Assembly (NCBI RefSeq): GCF_002428305.1
Contig: NZ_DIVJ01000028.1
Coordinates: 45,072 to 109,071 of the forward strand
From: Flavobacterium sp. UBA6135
GTDB lineage: Bacteria > Bacteroidota > Bacteroidia > Flavobacteriales > Flavobacteriaceae
Reading direction: 5' to 3'
DNA length: 64,000 bases
Part shown: positions 23,778-33,364 of the stretch, in pieces
Position numbering within the stretch: the stretch's first letter is position 1
Layout: every line of letters begins with the position of its first letter
Notes under the pieces: model-generated
What the model saw: only the letters and a program-made list of their open reading frames with translations
The model's database searches: none
Told to the model about the DNA's origin: nothing
Translations under genes and position numbers: made by a program

Positions 23778-24212
23778 TTAACCAATTTCAATCATTCGTT
23801 TAGGTTTTGGCAATGCTTCTTCACGTTTTGGTAAAGTGATGTGCAAAACGCCGTTTTCATAAGTTGCGTTTATGTCAAATTCATTTACAATATCCGGTAA
23901 AGTAAAAGAACGTTTGAAAGAAGAATAGCTAAACTCTTTACGAGTATATTTTCCATCTTTGTCTTTTTCTTCGTTTTCAACGCTTGCTTCAGAAGAAATG
24001 GTCAACACATTGTCATCTAACTCAATGTTGAAGTCTTCTTTTTTCTTTCCTGGAGCGGCCAATTCTACAACAAAATTGGTTTCGGTTTCTTTGATGTTCA
24101 CAGCCGGAACATTCACATTAAAGCGTTCCATTCCACCCATCCAGTCGGGTTTCAAAAACTCATCAATTAGAGATGGAAACGCAAATCGGTTGTTTGTTTT
24201 AACTAGTGTCAT
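23778..24212 (-). CDS. Hsp20/alpha-crystallin small heat shock protein
   Basis: A 144-residue chaperone that holds unfolding proteins in the cytoplasm. The alpha-crystallin domain (about 35-130) has 'VPAVNIKETETNFVVELAAPGKKKEDFNIELDDNVLTISSEASVENEE', 'YSSFKRSFTLPDIVNEFDINATYENGVLHITLPKRE'; the N-terminal 'MTLVKTNNRFAFPSLIDEFL' is typical of the Bacteroidetes form. A C-terminal I-x-I/V-type tail is not obvious ('PKPKRMIEIG'). Single-gene unit. No CIRCE-like inverted repeat was seen upstream. Confidence 0.95.
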   Translation of the reverse strand: MTLVKTNNRFAFPSLIDEFLKPDWMGGMERFNVNVPAVNIKETETNFVVELAAPGKKKEDFNIELDDNVLTISSEASVENEEKDKDGKYTRKEFSYSSFKRSFTLPDIVNEFDINATYENGVLHITLPKREEALPKPKRMIEIG

Positions 24213-24388
24213 GGTTTAAAATATTTAAATTAAACATTGTTTTCACTTACTAAAATGACAAAAAACAGACCAAATCATTTTTTCGGTCAAGATGGCATTT
24301 TAACACCCTAAATCACGTCATTTTATCAGTTAAACCAACTGATTACAAGATAAATAGCTGACATTTTTTCATTAATCAAAAAACTAGC

Positions 24389-24419
24389 TTGGTATTCCTT
24401 TTTAATAAGTCTATTTTTG
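24389..24419 (+). promoter_or_regulatory. Predicted promoter of the SulP transporter gene
   Basis: -33 TTG at 24389-24391, 20-bp spacer, -7 TATTTTTG at 24412-24419; ATG at 24439. A full consensus match. Confidence 0.6.
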
Positions 24420-24438
24420 CACTCCTTAAATTTTTAAA

Positions 24439-26025
24439 ATGAAACAATTATTTAATCTATTTGATTTAAATCAAAAAGTAAATTATAAAACAGAAATACT
24501 TTCCGGTACAACCGTAGCATTAGCCTTAGTTCCCGAAGCAATTGCCTTTGCTATGATTGCGGGATTTTCACCGCTAACGGGATTATATGCTGCTTTTGTA
24601 ATGGGATTAGTTACCGCAGTTTTTGGTGGACGTCCCGGAATGATTTCCGGAGCAACCGGTGCTATTGCCGTGATCTTTGTTGGTTTAATTCTTGAACTTA
24701 AAAATACGTTTCCGGATATTACACAGGAAACTATCTTACAATATGTCTTTGCAACGGTAATTTTAGGTGGGGTTCTTCAAATTTTGTTTGGATTATTCCG
24801 TCTGGGAAAATTCATTCGATTGGTACCACATCCCGTTATGTTTGGTTTTGTGAATGGTTTGGCTATCATTATTTTTATGGCTCAATTCCCAAACTTCTAC
24901 CAAAAAGGAACAGATAATTTATTGGAAGGAAGTGCTTTTTTATTGATGCTCGGACTGGTTTTAGTAACCATGTTTATCATTTGGGGGTTACCAAAATTAA
25001 CCAAAATAGTGCCCTCTTCTTTAGTTGCAATACTTGTAGTTTCAGCCATCGTAATCGGTTTTGGAATTGACACAATGACCGTTGCAGATACTTTGAACGA
25101 AGGTGAAACCATTAAAGGTGGATTTCCTCCTCTTTCCAATTTTACTATTCCATTATTTACAACAGAAACTTTTCTATTAATTCTTCCTTATGCTGCTATT
25201 GTTGCGGGAGTTGGTTTAATTGAAAGTTTGTTGACGTTAAACTTAATTGACGAAATTACAGAAACTCGCGGACGAAGTAATCGCGAATGTGTGGCACAAG
25301 GTACTGCTAATATTTTCTCCGGATTACTTTCAGGAATGGGAGGATGTGCGATGATTGGACAAAGTTTAATTAATACATCTGCCGGTGCCAGAGCTCGACT
25401 TTCAGGAATTGTAGCCGCAATAATGCTTTTGGTTTTTATCATGTTTGGTTCTAGTCTCATTGAAAAATTACCAATGGCTGCTTTAGTCGGATTGATGTTT
25501 ATGGTTGCCATCGGAACGTTTGAATGGGCGAGTTTAAAAACCTTCAAAAAAATGCCAACATCTGATGTGGTGGTGATGGTTTTAGTTACCTTAATAACAG
25601 CCATCACACACAATCTTGCGGTTGCTGTTTTAATTGGTGTAATATTAGCCGCTTTAGCTTATGCTTGGGAAAATGCAAAACGAATCCGTGCCAGAAAATA
25701 TGTGGATGAAAATGGGGTAAAACATTATGAAATTTTCGGTCCGTTATTCTTTGGTTCAACTAAAGCTTTTTCTGAAAAATTTGATATTTTAGAAGATCCA
25801 AAAGTGGTTATCATCGATTTTAAAGAAAGTAGAATTGCGGATATGTCGGCTATCGAAGCGGTTAACGTTATTACACATCGCTATGCCAAACAAGGTAAAG
25901 AAGTGCATTTAAGGCATTTGAGTAAAGATTGTATCAATCTCTTAAAAAATGCGGAAGCAATTATTGATGTCAACATCATGGAAGATCCAACTTATAAAGT
26001 GGTCATTGACAATTCGCCATTATAA
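24439..26025 (+). CDS. SulP family inorganic anion transporter
   Basis: A membrane transporter of 528 residues for sulfate, bicarbonate or similar anions. Seen: 'YKTEILSGTTVALALVPEAIAFAMIAGFSPLTGLYAAFVMGLVTAVFGGRPGMISGATGAIAVIF', the SulP core; about 12 further membrane spans; a C-terminal STAS domain (about 430-525, 'GPLFFGSTKAFSEKF...VVIIDFKESRIADMSAIEAVNVITHRY'). Typical length. Own promoter; shared hairpin terminator with the convergent gene. Substrate not determinable. Confidence 0.94.
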   Translation: MKQLFNLFDLNQKVNYKTEILSGTTVALALVPEAIAFAMIAGFSPLTGLYAAFVMGLVTAVFGGRPGMISGATGAIAVIFVGLILELKNTFPDITQETILQYVFATVILGGVLQILFGLFRLGKFIRLVPHPVMFGFVNGLAIIIFMAQFPNFYQKGTDNLLEGSAFLLMLGLVLVTMFIIWGLPKLTKIVPSSLVAILVVSAIVIGFGIDTMTVADTLNEGETIKGGFPPLSNFTIPLFTTETFLLILPYAAIVAGVGLIESLLTLNLIDEITETRGRSNRECVAQGTANIFSGLLSGMGGCAMIGQSLINTSAGARARLSGIVAAIMLLVFIMFGSSLIEKLPMAALVGLMFMVAIGTFEWASLKTFKKMPTSDVVVMVLVTLITAITHNLAVAVLIGVILAALAYAWENAKRIRARKYVDENGVKHYEIFGPLFFGSTKAFSEKFDILEDPKVVIIDFKESRIADMSAIEAVNVITHRYAKQGKEVHLRHLSKDCINLLKNAEAIIDVNIMEDPTYKVVIDNSPL

Positions 26026-26031
26026 AAAAGT

Positions 26032-26061
26032 AAAAGCCTCAAAAATTTAATCGAGGCTTTT
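26032..26061. terminator. Bidirectional terminator hairpin
   Basis: AAAAGCCTC (26032-26040) pairs with GAGGCTTTT (26053-26061). The right arm lies inside the last codons of the minus-strand gene that ends at 26047. Confidence 0.75.
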
Positions 26062-26472
26062 TATTTGGGTCATTTTCATCAACTCTTTTTGAAAACGTTC
26101 AAAGTTTTCTTTGTTTTTTCCCCAGTCATAAATTTGATAAGGATAACCACATATTGAACTAAAATGTAATTGAAGTTTATTATCCAAAGGAATTATCTTA
26201 ACTTCGATATATTCAAACCAAGAACTCATTGAAAAAGATGTAGTTGCATAAAATTTTTTGTCTTCCAAATTGAAATCCACGTCTTTAAAACCAGCTCTTT
26301 TCATTGCTTCTTGTAATAAACTTACACTATTTTCATTTAATGAAATTTCTACTGTTTGTTCATACATCGAACGCATGAAATTTGGTTTACGAATAACTAT
26401 TCTAATAATAAATATGATAAGAATACTTCCAAAGAAGATAATCCAAAAAAAGTAATCTTTTATAATTTCCAT
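26047..26472 (-). CDS. Membrane-anchored protein of unknown function
   Basis: A 141-residue protein with one N-terminal membrane helix ('DYFFWIIFFGSILIIFIIRIVI') and a soluble part of mixed alpha/beta character ('SVSLLQEAMKRAGFKDVDFNLEDKKFYATTSFSMSSWFEYIEVKIIPLDNKLQLHFSSIC'). No family recognised. It is the last intact gene before the decayed IS982 element and the higher-GC region that follows, so it may mark the left chromosomal flank. Confidence 0.65.
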   Translation of the reverse strand: MEIIKDYFFWIIFFGSILIIFIIRIVIRKPNFMRSMYEQTVEISLNENSVSLLQEAMKRAGFKDVDFNLEDKKFYATTSFSMSSWFEYIEVKIIPLDNKLQLHFSSICGYPYQIYDWGKNKENFERFQKELMKMTQIKSLD

Positions 26473-26599
26473 ATTTAAAAATAAAATATTAAAATCCGTT
26501 AGGTATAATTATTTAAAATTAAAAAAATATCATAAATTAATATACTTTTTTTCACATCCTTATAATTACATAAAAAAACAATAATTATGACAAATATAA

Positions 26600-27445
26600 T
26601 TAAAAGTTCTTTGAAATATGAATTAACGAATAAATCAGGTGTTTGAAAAAAAAGATATCTGATTAAAAAATGATTGACTACAAAACTATGCCCATTGACA
26701 ATGAAAATTCATTACTCAAATAGATGAATCAAGTTGAAATTACAAATTTAATTGAGCAAAATCAGCTCAATAAAGGAAGGAGAAAATTGTTTTATTTTCA
26801 GAAAAAGTTAGAAATAAATTAGATAGATATTTTTTGAAATTTGAAGATAATTATATTATTGCTAGCATGCCACTTGAAATATTTTAATCTTCTTATCATG
26901 GTAGAGTATGAATCAGTAAAGAGGAATTTGAAAGTACTCCATCAAAAGGATTTTGTGCCTAACACAAAACTATTAGCTTTATAGGTATAAATTGTATCGA
27001 GTTTCTTATTTAGCTGGAGTTTTCCATTCTTTGGATATTATAAGAGTAAGAGTTCACGAAATTCATTTTTTGTGAAACATAAAAAAACAAATACCTGATT
27101 ATGTACTACTTGTAAATAAAGGTTATTTATTAGACTTTATTCTATTAGATTCAATTCAATCAGTAAATATAAAATTTGAAACCTCAATGAAAATAAATAA
27201 AAAAAATATAAGTTACAGCCATACATTTTTTAGAAAATGAAGAAAAAGAATAACAACTTTAATTTTCTCAATTATAAAACCAACTAATGGTTAAAAGGGA
27301 TTACTCAAATTTTATTATGGTTCCAAAATCAAATTTTCAGCAAAAATAACACTTATAACTATAGCATAATTTACCAATAAATTTAGCTTTTACAGATAAA
27401 TTAACCATATCAAAAATCAAATTTATTTAATTACAATCGAGGGAA
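26600..27445 (+). pseudogene. Degenerate IS982-family transposase
   Basis: No frame is open, but pieces in shifting frames read as an IS982 transposase in order: 'PIDNENSLLK' (26692 on), 'MNQVEITNLIEQNQLNKGRRKLF', then 'FSEKVRNKLDRYFLKFEDNYIIASMPLEIF' (about 26793-26886), 'ISKEEFESTPSKGFCA', 'LAGVFHSLDIIRVRVHEIHFL' (about 27010-27073), 'IPDYVLLVNKGYLLDFILLDSIQSVNIKFETSMKINKKN', and a C-terminal 'GSKIKFSAKITLITIA', 'NKFSFYR.INHIKNQI'. At least six stops and several frameshifts interrupt it. The DSMPLE and GDKGYL blocks carry the family's catalytic acids; here D is lost in both ('ASMPLE', 'VNKGYL'). No intact terminal repeats were identified, so outer limits are approximate. Confidence 0.82.
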
Positions 27446-27599
27446 TATCAAACTTAATAGTAATTATTAATCATAATTTTAACAAAATAAACTAATAATT
27501 TAAAAATCATATCGTTAATTTTATTACATTTATTTTTTATTTCGCACAACACTCCCTCAAATCGATTCATACGCTTACTTATAGAATAATACAGCATCG

Positions 27600-30500
27600 A
27601 TGAATCTTTTACAAAACAAAACACTTGGATTGCTTTCGTGTTTCTTTCTTTTTTCGTGGGTAGTGTCCGCTCAAGACGTGCGTTTTCAAAAATTAACCAT
27701 CAATGAAGGCTTGTCCCAAAATGTAGTATTTTCTATCACACAAGACAGCGATGGTTTTATGTGGTTTGCTACCAAAGATGGCCTGAATCGCTACGATGGC
27801 TACACGTTTACGATTTACCAACACAGCCCTTCCGATAAAAACTCCTTGGCTTCCAATTACATTACTACCTTATTTAATGACAGAAATGGAACACTGTGGA
27901 TTGGTACAGAAAATGGCGTTTTGCACAACTACAATAAAAAAACCAACAACTTTCAACGTATTTATTTACCCTTGGCTCATGCGATGAGTAAAAATACCGC
28001 CGAAATCACCAACATCACTCAAGATAAAAACGCCACGATTTGGGTGGGCACAAAATCTAACGGAATCTTTAAAATCCCTTTTGACGAGGAGCACTACAAG
28101 CTGAATCAAATTACCCAGATTTACAAAAACCCAAAAAGTAATTTCAATCTTAGCGACAACAACATTTCAAAACTCCATGTAGACGATTCAGGTATGCTAT
28201 GGATTGCGACTGCCAATGGCTTAACGCGAATGCACATGAAAAACGAAGCAATGGCCACCTTTTATTTTGAGGTACAACACAAAAGCACCTTCGGCCTCGA
28301 CAAAGATTTTGGAATTGGTTCCATAGCCGAAGCGGATAAAAATAAATTATGGTTAGGTACTCGATCGGGCTTGGTGCTCTTTAACACCCTTGACTTTTCC
28401 TATGAATTCTACCCCCATCATTTAAACATCTTTCGATACGGCTGGGGCAATATAAAAGAAATTGTCGAAGATAAAAAAGGTAACCTTTGGCTAGCTACAG
28501 CAGCTGAATTGATGCGGTTTGACAAGACAACCAAAAAATACGAAAGTTTTAAAAACGACCCTTTATTGCCGGAATCGCTAAATTACAACAGCATATCCAG
28601 TCTGTTTATCGACCATTCCAATATGCTGTGGGTGGGTACCACGGGAATGGGTATCAACTACTACGACCCCAAAGCCAACCGGTTTGGAAAATTAAATCGA
28701 AAAGACTTCTTAAATTCCAGAATTCCCGGTTTCAGTATCCGCTCCATTGTGGAAGAAAACGACAGGTATGTTTGGATTGGTGCCGAAGTACTATACCGTT
28801 GGGACAGGAAAACAAACCAACTCAAAACTTTTGAAAGCAGTTCCAAAAATCTTAAGCATTTTGGCAACACCAGTGTGTCTTCTTTACTCAAATCAAAAGA
28901 CAATGCGTTGTGGATAGGTTCCACAGAAGGTTTGTTTCGCTACAACCCCAAAACAGAAGAAACGGTTTTATTTGCAAATGACCCTAATAATCCCAATAGT
29001 TTACCCAAAAAAGGAGCTTCCTTTATTTTTGAATCGCAAAATGGGACGATTTGGGTGATTACCGAAAACCACTTATCTAAAATAATTGACCGCAACAAAG
29101 GTATTTTTAAAAATTATACTATTAAAAATAACAGTGCCGAAAACTTCATCGTGCAGTCCTTCATTTATGAAGATGAAAACAACATCTTATGGATTGCGTC
29201 CAAAAATGGAATGATGGCCTTCAATCCCGTAAAAGAAAGTTTTCACACCTATTTGAACAACCCCGAAAATGAAAAGAGTTTAAGCAACAATAATGTGAAT
29301 GTGATTTGTCCCGATCCCTATCATCCGTCTCGCTTTTTATGGATTGGTACCACCGGGGGTTTAAATTTATTTGATAAAAAACACCAAACTTTTACCCACT
29401 TCTCCCAAAAAGACGGACTCCCCAACAATGTGGTATATGGCATTCTTCCCGACAGTCAAAACTTCCTGTGGTTGAGCACCAACAAAGGGATTTCTAAATT
29501 CAATCCGAAAGACAAGACCTTCAGAAACTATGATGTGCATGACGGTTTACAAAGTAATGAATTCAATACGGGAGCTTTTTATAAAAGTGCTAAAGGGGAA
29601 CTGTTCTTTGGAGGTATTTCAGGCGTCAATTACTTTTTCCCCGAACAGATTCAAGACAACCCTTATTTGCCTTCAGTCGCCATCACAGGAATCAAAATTT
29701 ACAGTGAGAACAAATCCAAAAAAGACTATACAGAAACCCGTGAAATTCATTCCATTTACGAGGAAAAGCTCCAATTCTCTCATCGGGACAACATCTTGAT
29801 TTTTGAATTTGCAGCTCTTGATTTTTCAGCCATTGCAAAAAATAAGTTTGCTTACCAACTGGAGAACTTTAACGACAATTGGATTTATATCGACAAAAGC
29901 CGATCTGCCACGTTCACCAACTTACCGCCCGGAAACTACACCTTTAAAGTAAAAGGAAGCAATAACGATGGTGTTTGGAATCAAAAAGTGACCACCGTCT
30001 CTTTTCAAGTGTTACCCCATTGGAGCGGTACCTGGTGGGCTTACTTGGGTTATTTCCTCATCCTCTTAGCGGTGTTATACCGCATAAGAAACTATGAAAT
30101 GAAACGATTAAAATGGAAAGCCAAAATTGAAAAAGATAAAAATGAAAATGAAACACTGCGTAATCTTGACCAACTGAAAACTCGTTTCTTTACAAATATC
30201 TCGCACGAATTCAGAACACCGCTCACACTAATTCGTGGAAATATTGAACAACTGATGGAAGACCACAACGCCTCAAAAATTAAAAACCAATTACATCAAA
30301 TCGATCAAAACACGCAGCAGTTGTTGAAATTAATCAACCAACTCCTGGACATTTCCAAATTAGAAGCGGGAGCCACGCAACTCAACAGTAAGACGTACAA
30401 CATCGTTCCTTTTATCGAACACTTGGTGTATTCGCTTGAAGCGGTTTGTCAAAATAGAGGCATCACCTTGAGCTTTACCACAGAAAGTCAAACGATTCAT

Positions 30501-31718
30501 ATCAACTATGACGAAGAAAAAATGGAAAAAGTCATCCTGAATTTGTTGTCCAATGCGTTAAAGTTCACAAATGACAACGGCACCATCGTGGTGAGCGTTA
30601 CTACAAACAACAACACCGTCTACATTACTGTAAAAGATGATGGTGTTGGTATTGAACCTACCGCCTTACCCTTTATCTTCAATCGCTTTTATCAGGCAGA
30701 CAACTCCGATACGAAACCATTTGCAGGTACGGGTATTGGACTTACCTTAGTGAAAGAATTAATTGAACTCCATAAGGGTAAAGTACATGTAATTAGAAAT
30801 GAAGATAGTAATAATGATAAAGGAACCACCTTTATAATCGAACTGCCCATCGGAATAGTGGTTGATATACCATTGAAACAACCAATAAAAAAAGAAATGA
30901 TATTTCATGACGCTGTACCTGATTTAAAAGTAGCAGCAATTAAAAATGCCAAAGAGGTACCTAAAAAAATAATTGTTTTGGTGGATGACAACCCACACAT
31001 TCGTTTGTTTCTAAAACAACAACTGAAAGACAAATACAAAATCATTGAAGCCGAAAATGATAAAAAAGGTATTCTAAAATCGCAAAAACACATACCAGAT
31101 CTGATCATTGCCGATATCATGATGCCGGAAATGGATGGCTATACCATGGTAGAGCAATTGCGAAACGACGAATTGACTAGTCATATCCCCATTATCCTAT
31201 TGACAGGAAAAGCCACGTTGGATGATAAACTAAAAGGGCTTGAATATGGCGTGGATGCCTACCTCACTAAACCGTTTAACAGTAAAGAACTTAAAATCAC
31301 GATGGCCAACTTAATGGATCAACGGGAACAACTCCGCCTCAAATTTCAAAAAAGCTTTAAAGTAGAAAAAAGTCAGGTAGCCGTGTCTTCGGTAGACCAA
31401 CTGTTTTTAGAAAAAACGATACACTACATCAAAGACAACATGGATAATGCCAATTTTAGTGTAGAGCTGTTGGCTCAAAAAATGTGCTTGAGTCCTTCGC
31501 AACTCCATCAAAAAATGGTGGCATTACTCGATCAGGCTCCGGGACAACTGATACGCAGTATTCGTTTGGAACATTCAGCCGATTTACTAATTCAAAATGC
31601 CGGAAATATTGCTGAAATATGCTATCAAACAGGGTTCAGTGACCAAACGTACTTTTCACGTGCGTTTAAAAATCAGTTTGGTTGTTCCCCATCATCTTAT
31701 AAAAAAACAGTAAAATGA
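27600..31718 (+). CDS. Hybrid two-component system regulator (periplasmic propeller, kinase, receiver, AraC HTH)
   Basis: One 1372-residue protein spanning the inner membrane. Order: signal peptide (1-24, ending 'VVSAQD'); about a dozen two-component propeller repeats ('ITQDSDGFMWFATKDGLNRYDGYTF', 'LWIGTENG', 'LWLGTRSG', 'LWVGTTGMGINYYDP') to about 690; Y_Y_Y domain (about 720-800); membrane helix near 815-832; HisKA with H869 in 'TNISHEFRTPLTLIRGN'; HATPase ('NLLSNALKFTNDNG', 'GTGIGLTLVKEL'); receiver with D1172 in 'LIIADIMMPEMDGY'; C-terminal AraC HTH ('LAQKMCLSPSQLHQKM', 'IAEICYQTGFSDQTYFSRAFKNQFGCSPSSYKK'). Such HTCS usually control polysaccharide utilisation loci, but no SusC/D or hydrolase follows. 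The likely target is the adjacent operon. The stop overlaps a tiny downstream frame (ATGA). Confidence 0.95.
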   Translation: MNLLQNKTLGLLSCFFLFSWVVSAQDVRFQKLTINEGLSQNVVFSITQDSDGFMWFATKDGLNRYDGYTFTIYQHSPSDKNSLASNYITTLFNDRNGTLWIGTENGVLHNYNKKTNNFQRIYLPLAHAMSKNTAEITNITQDKNATIWVGTKSNGIFKIPFDEEHYKLNQITQIYKNPKSNFNLSDNNISKLHVDDSGMLWIATANGLTRMHMKNEAMATFYFEVQHKSTFGLDKDFGIGSIAEADKNKLWLGTRSGLVLFNTLDFSYEFYPHHLNIFRYGWGNIKEIVEDKKGNLWLATAAELMRFDKTTKKYESFKNDPLLPESLNYNSISSLFIDHSNMLWVGTTGMGINYYDPKANRFGKLNRKDFLNSRIPGFSIRSIVEENDRYVWIGAEVLYRWDRKTNQLKTFESSSKNLKHFGNTSVSSLLKSKDNALWIGSTEGLFRYNPKTEETVLFANDPNNPNSLPKKGASFIFESQNGTIWVITENHLSKIIDRNKGIFKNYTIKNNSAENFIVQSFIYEDENNILWIASKNGMMAFNPVKESFHTYLNNPENEKSLSNNNVNVICPDPYHPSRFLWIGTTGGLNLFDKKHQTFTHFSQKDGLPNNVVYGILPDSQNFLWLSTNKGISKFNPKDKTFRNYDVHDGLQSNEFNTGAFYKSAKGELFFGGISGVNYFFPEQIQDNPYLPSVAITGIKIYSENKSKKDYTETREIHSIYEEKLQFSHRDNILIFEFAALDFSAIAKNKFAYQLENFNDNWIYIDKSRSATFTNLPPGNYTFKVKGSNNDGVWNQKVTTVSFQVLPHWSGTWWAYLGYFLILLAVLYRIRNYEMKRLKWKAKIEKDKNENETLRNLDQLKTRFFTNISHEFRTPLTLIRGNIEQLMEDHNASKIKNQLHQIDQNTQQLLKLINQLLDISKLEAGATQLNSKTYNIVPFIEHLVYSLEAVCQNRGITLSFTTESQTIHINYDEEKMEKVILNLLSNALKFTNDNGTIVVSVTTNNNTVYITVKDDGVGIEPTALPFIFNRFYQADNSDTKPFAGTGIGLTLVKELIELHKGKVHVIRNEDSNNDKGTTFIIELPIGIVVDIPLKQPIKKEMIFHDAVPDLKVAAIKNAKEVPKKIIVLVDDNPHIRLFLKQQLKDKYKIIEAENDKKGILKSQKHIPDLIIADIMMPEMDGYTMVEQLRNDELTSHIPIILLTGKATLDDKLKGLEYGVDAYLTKPFNSKELKITMANLMDQREQLRLKFQKSFKVEKSQVAVSSVDQLFLEKTIHYIKDNMDNANFSVELLAQKMCLSPSQLHQKMVALLDQAPGQLIRSIRLEHSADLLIQNAGNIAEICYQTGFSDQTYFSRAFKNQFGCSPSSYKKTVK

Positions 31719-31822
31719 AAGGAACTTCTATGAATATAAACAAGAATTATGAATGCGAGTACCAATGCTATAAAAGTACCTATTGTTGCAAGATTTATAC
31801 AACTTATTCTACCGCCATGTAG
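31715..31822 (+). CDS. Possible 35-residue Cys/Tyr-rich small protein coupled to the HTCS gene
   Basis: The ATG at 31715 overlaps the regulator's stop as ATGA, and a second in-frame ATG at 31730 follows a GGAACTT stretch. The frame runs to TAG at 31820-31822. The product has four cysteines (residues 14, 18, 24, 25) and six tyrosines, in the pattern C-x3-C-x5-C-C. A -7 box (TAATTTTG, 31824-31831) follows immediately. It could be a real coupled micro-protein, a leader peptide, or chance in a 144-bp gap. No homologue is known to me. Confidence 0.3.
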   Translation: MKGTSMNINKNYECEYQCYKSTYCCKIYTTYSTAM

Positions 31823-31823
31823 T

Positions 31824-31831
31824 TAATTTTG
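31824..31831 (+). promoter_or_regulatory. Predicted -7 box TAATTTTG of the operon downstream of the HTCS
   Basis: Matches TAnnTTTG and lies 31 bp before the ATG at 31863. There is no -33 TTG at 17-23 bp, which fits an activator-dependent promoter such as one switched on by the HTCS AraC domain. Confidence 0.4.
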
Positions 31832-31862
31832 GATTATTAATAACCAATTAAATAACCAAAAA

Positions 31863-32579
31863 ATGAAAAATGTAATGTATTTGTTGCTACTCTTTCCACT
31901 AATGTTAGTAGCTCAAAACCCGGGTAAGATTTTGAACATGACTGAAATTACAGTCAAAAGCGGCCACAACAGCCAGTTCAAAGCAGCAGTGAAATTATAT
32001 AAAGAATGCTACGAAAAAAACAACGGCACCGAAGGCTGGAATCTATGGCAACGCTTTCAGGGAGAAGGCACCGTGTATGTATTGACCAGTATGTTGGACA
32101 ATTGGGCTGCGTTTGACAAAGAAGACAAAGCGGGCGACGATTGTCAATCGTTTGTAACTACCCACATCATGCCTCACGTGGAAAAAATCAGTTATTCTAC
32201 CGCTCGAAACTTACCGGACTTGAGTAGAGCTCCGTTGGAAGGAACCAAAATGGTAGTGGTTTATTCGGTTAAAGTCAACAATGCTGCAGCCTTTGAAGAA
32301 GGGATTAAAGAACGTCAGGCGTTCATAAGAAGAGTAGAAGGTAGCCCACGTAGTTATATCTACCGCTTTATGGGCGGACATCCGGATTCTCCCTCCTATC
32401 TTTTCTCTACCCCATTCAAAAGTTTTGCGGATATGGACATCCAACGCGACAACATATGGAAATTGATTGAAAAAGAAAAAGGCTTAAAAGTAGCCAACCA
32501 AATGAGAGAAACCAACGCCAAACTCATTGAAAAAGAATGGTCGTATCTCTATATACTGCACGATGAATTAAGTAAATAA
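31863..32579 (+). CDS. Exported protein with duplicated dimeric alpha/beta-barrel-like domains
   Basis: A 238-residue protein with signal peptide 'MKNVMYLLLLFPLMLVAQN'. Two similar halves follow: 'LNMTEITVKSGHNSQFKAAVKLYKECYEKNNGTEGWNLWQRFQGEGTVYVLTSMLDNWAAFDKED' and 'VVVYSVKVNNAAAFEEGIKERQAFIRRVEGSPRSYIYRFMGGHPDSPSYLFSTPFKSFADMD', with the 'x-strand, K-x-G-x2-x-F helix, strand' rhythm of EthD/NIPSNAP-type ferredoxin-like folds. No catalytic residues recognised. First gene after the promoter at 31824; 21 bp before a related gene. Confidence 0.72.
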   Translation: MKNVMYLLLLFPLMLVAQNPGKILNMTEITVKSGHNSQFKAAVKLYKECYEKNNGTEGWNLWQRFQGEGTVYVLTSMLDNWAAFDKEDKAGDDCQSFVTTHIMPHVEKISYSTARNLPDLSRAPLEGTKMVVVYSVKVNNAAAFEEGIKERQAFIRRVEGSPRSYIYRFMGGHPDSPSYLFSTPFKSFADMDIQRDNIWKLIEKEKGLKVANQMRETNAKLIEKEWSYLYILHDELSK

Positions 32580-32600
32580 AGTAAATTAAAAAGTAACGTT

Positions 32601-33347
32601 ATGAAAAATGCTGTTTTTTTTTTAACTATCCTGTTGCTGTTTTTTTTCTCAACAGCTGTGGCTCAAAATTCAATTCGCTACCGTGTGCATGTAGACAATG
32701 TCTATCCCGGCAAAGTGGAAGTTTATGAAGTCTTGGCTAAAAAGTTAGCAGATTTAGCGGCAGAAAATAAAGAGGAAAAAGAATGGGTCATGTTTGTTTC
32801 TGATGATTTCAAATACCATGCAATTTCTCCTCTTAACAGCATGACGGAAATAGGAATCAATCCTTATTCGAATACCTTAGAAAAAATGGGGGGTGAAGCG
32901 TTCATCAAAATGTTTGAAAGTTTTGATGAATGTTATCCCAGTCATGGCGATTACATTCTCAATTTGAGTACTACCCTATCCTATATGCCGTATGGCTTAG
33001 TGAATATGATAGACGGTAAAGATTTCAGAACCAATTACCTCTATTACTATGAACCAAAGGATTTTGATGCCGTTTTAAAAACGGCCGAACAATTCAAAAC
33101 GTTGAACGAAAAGAAAAAATCAAAATTGCACTACCGTATCTACCTTAGTGGTTTTGGAAATCCGGAAGCCTATATACTGATTTCCTATGCCGCATCAAAC
33201 GAGGAGGAACTTAAAAAAATGGTAGAAGAAAACAACAAACTCCTTGGAGAAGAACGGGTAAAACTCAACGATGCCTTAAACGCAAATACCTTTAAAATGG
33301 AAACACGTAGAGGCACCATCCGACGCGATTTATCCTATATAAAATAA
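32601..33347 (+). CDS. Exported protein, relative of the preceding gene
   Basis: A 248-residue protein with signal peptide ('FFLTILLLFFFSTAVAQN'). The mature part begins 'SIRYRVHVDNVYPGKVEVYEVLAKKLADLAAENKEEKEWVMFVSDDFKYHAISPL', again a strand, a 'V.PGK...YE' helix and paired strands as in alpha/beta-barrel domains, with a second half from about residue 130 ('NYLYYYEPKDFDAVLKTAEQFKTLNEKKKSKLHYRIYLSGFGNPEAYILISYAASNEEEL'). Layout and length match the upstream neighbour, suggesting an old duplication. Function unknown. The gene lies 17 bp before the next one. Confidence 0.7.
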   Translation: MKNAVFFLTILLLFFFSTAVAQNSIRYRVHVDNVYPGKVEVYEVLAKKLADLAAENKEEKEWVMFVSDDFKYHAISPLNSMTEIGINPYSNTLEKMGGEAFIKMFESFDECYPSHGDYILNLSTTLSYMPYGLVNMIDGKDFRTNYLYYYEPKDFDAVLKTAEQFKTLNEKKKSKLHYRIYLSGFGNPEAYILISYAASNEEELKKMVEENNKLLGEERVKLNDALNANTFKMETRRGTIRRDLSYIK

Positions 33348-33364
33348 TAACCTAAAACAGTACA

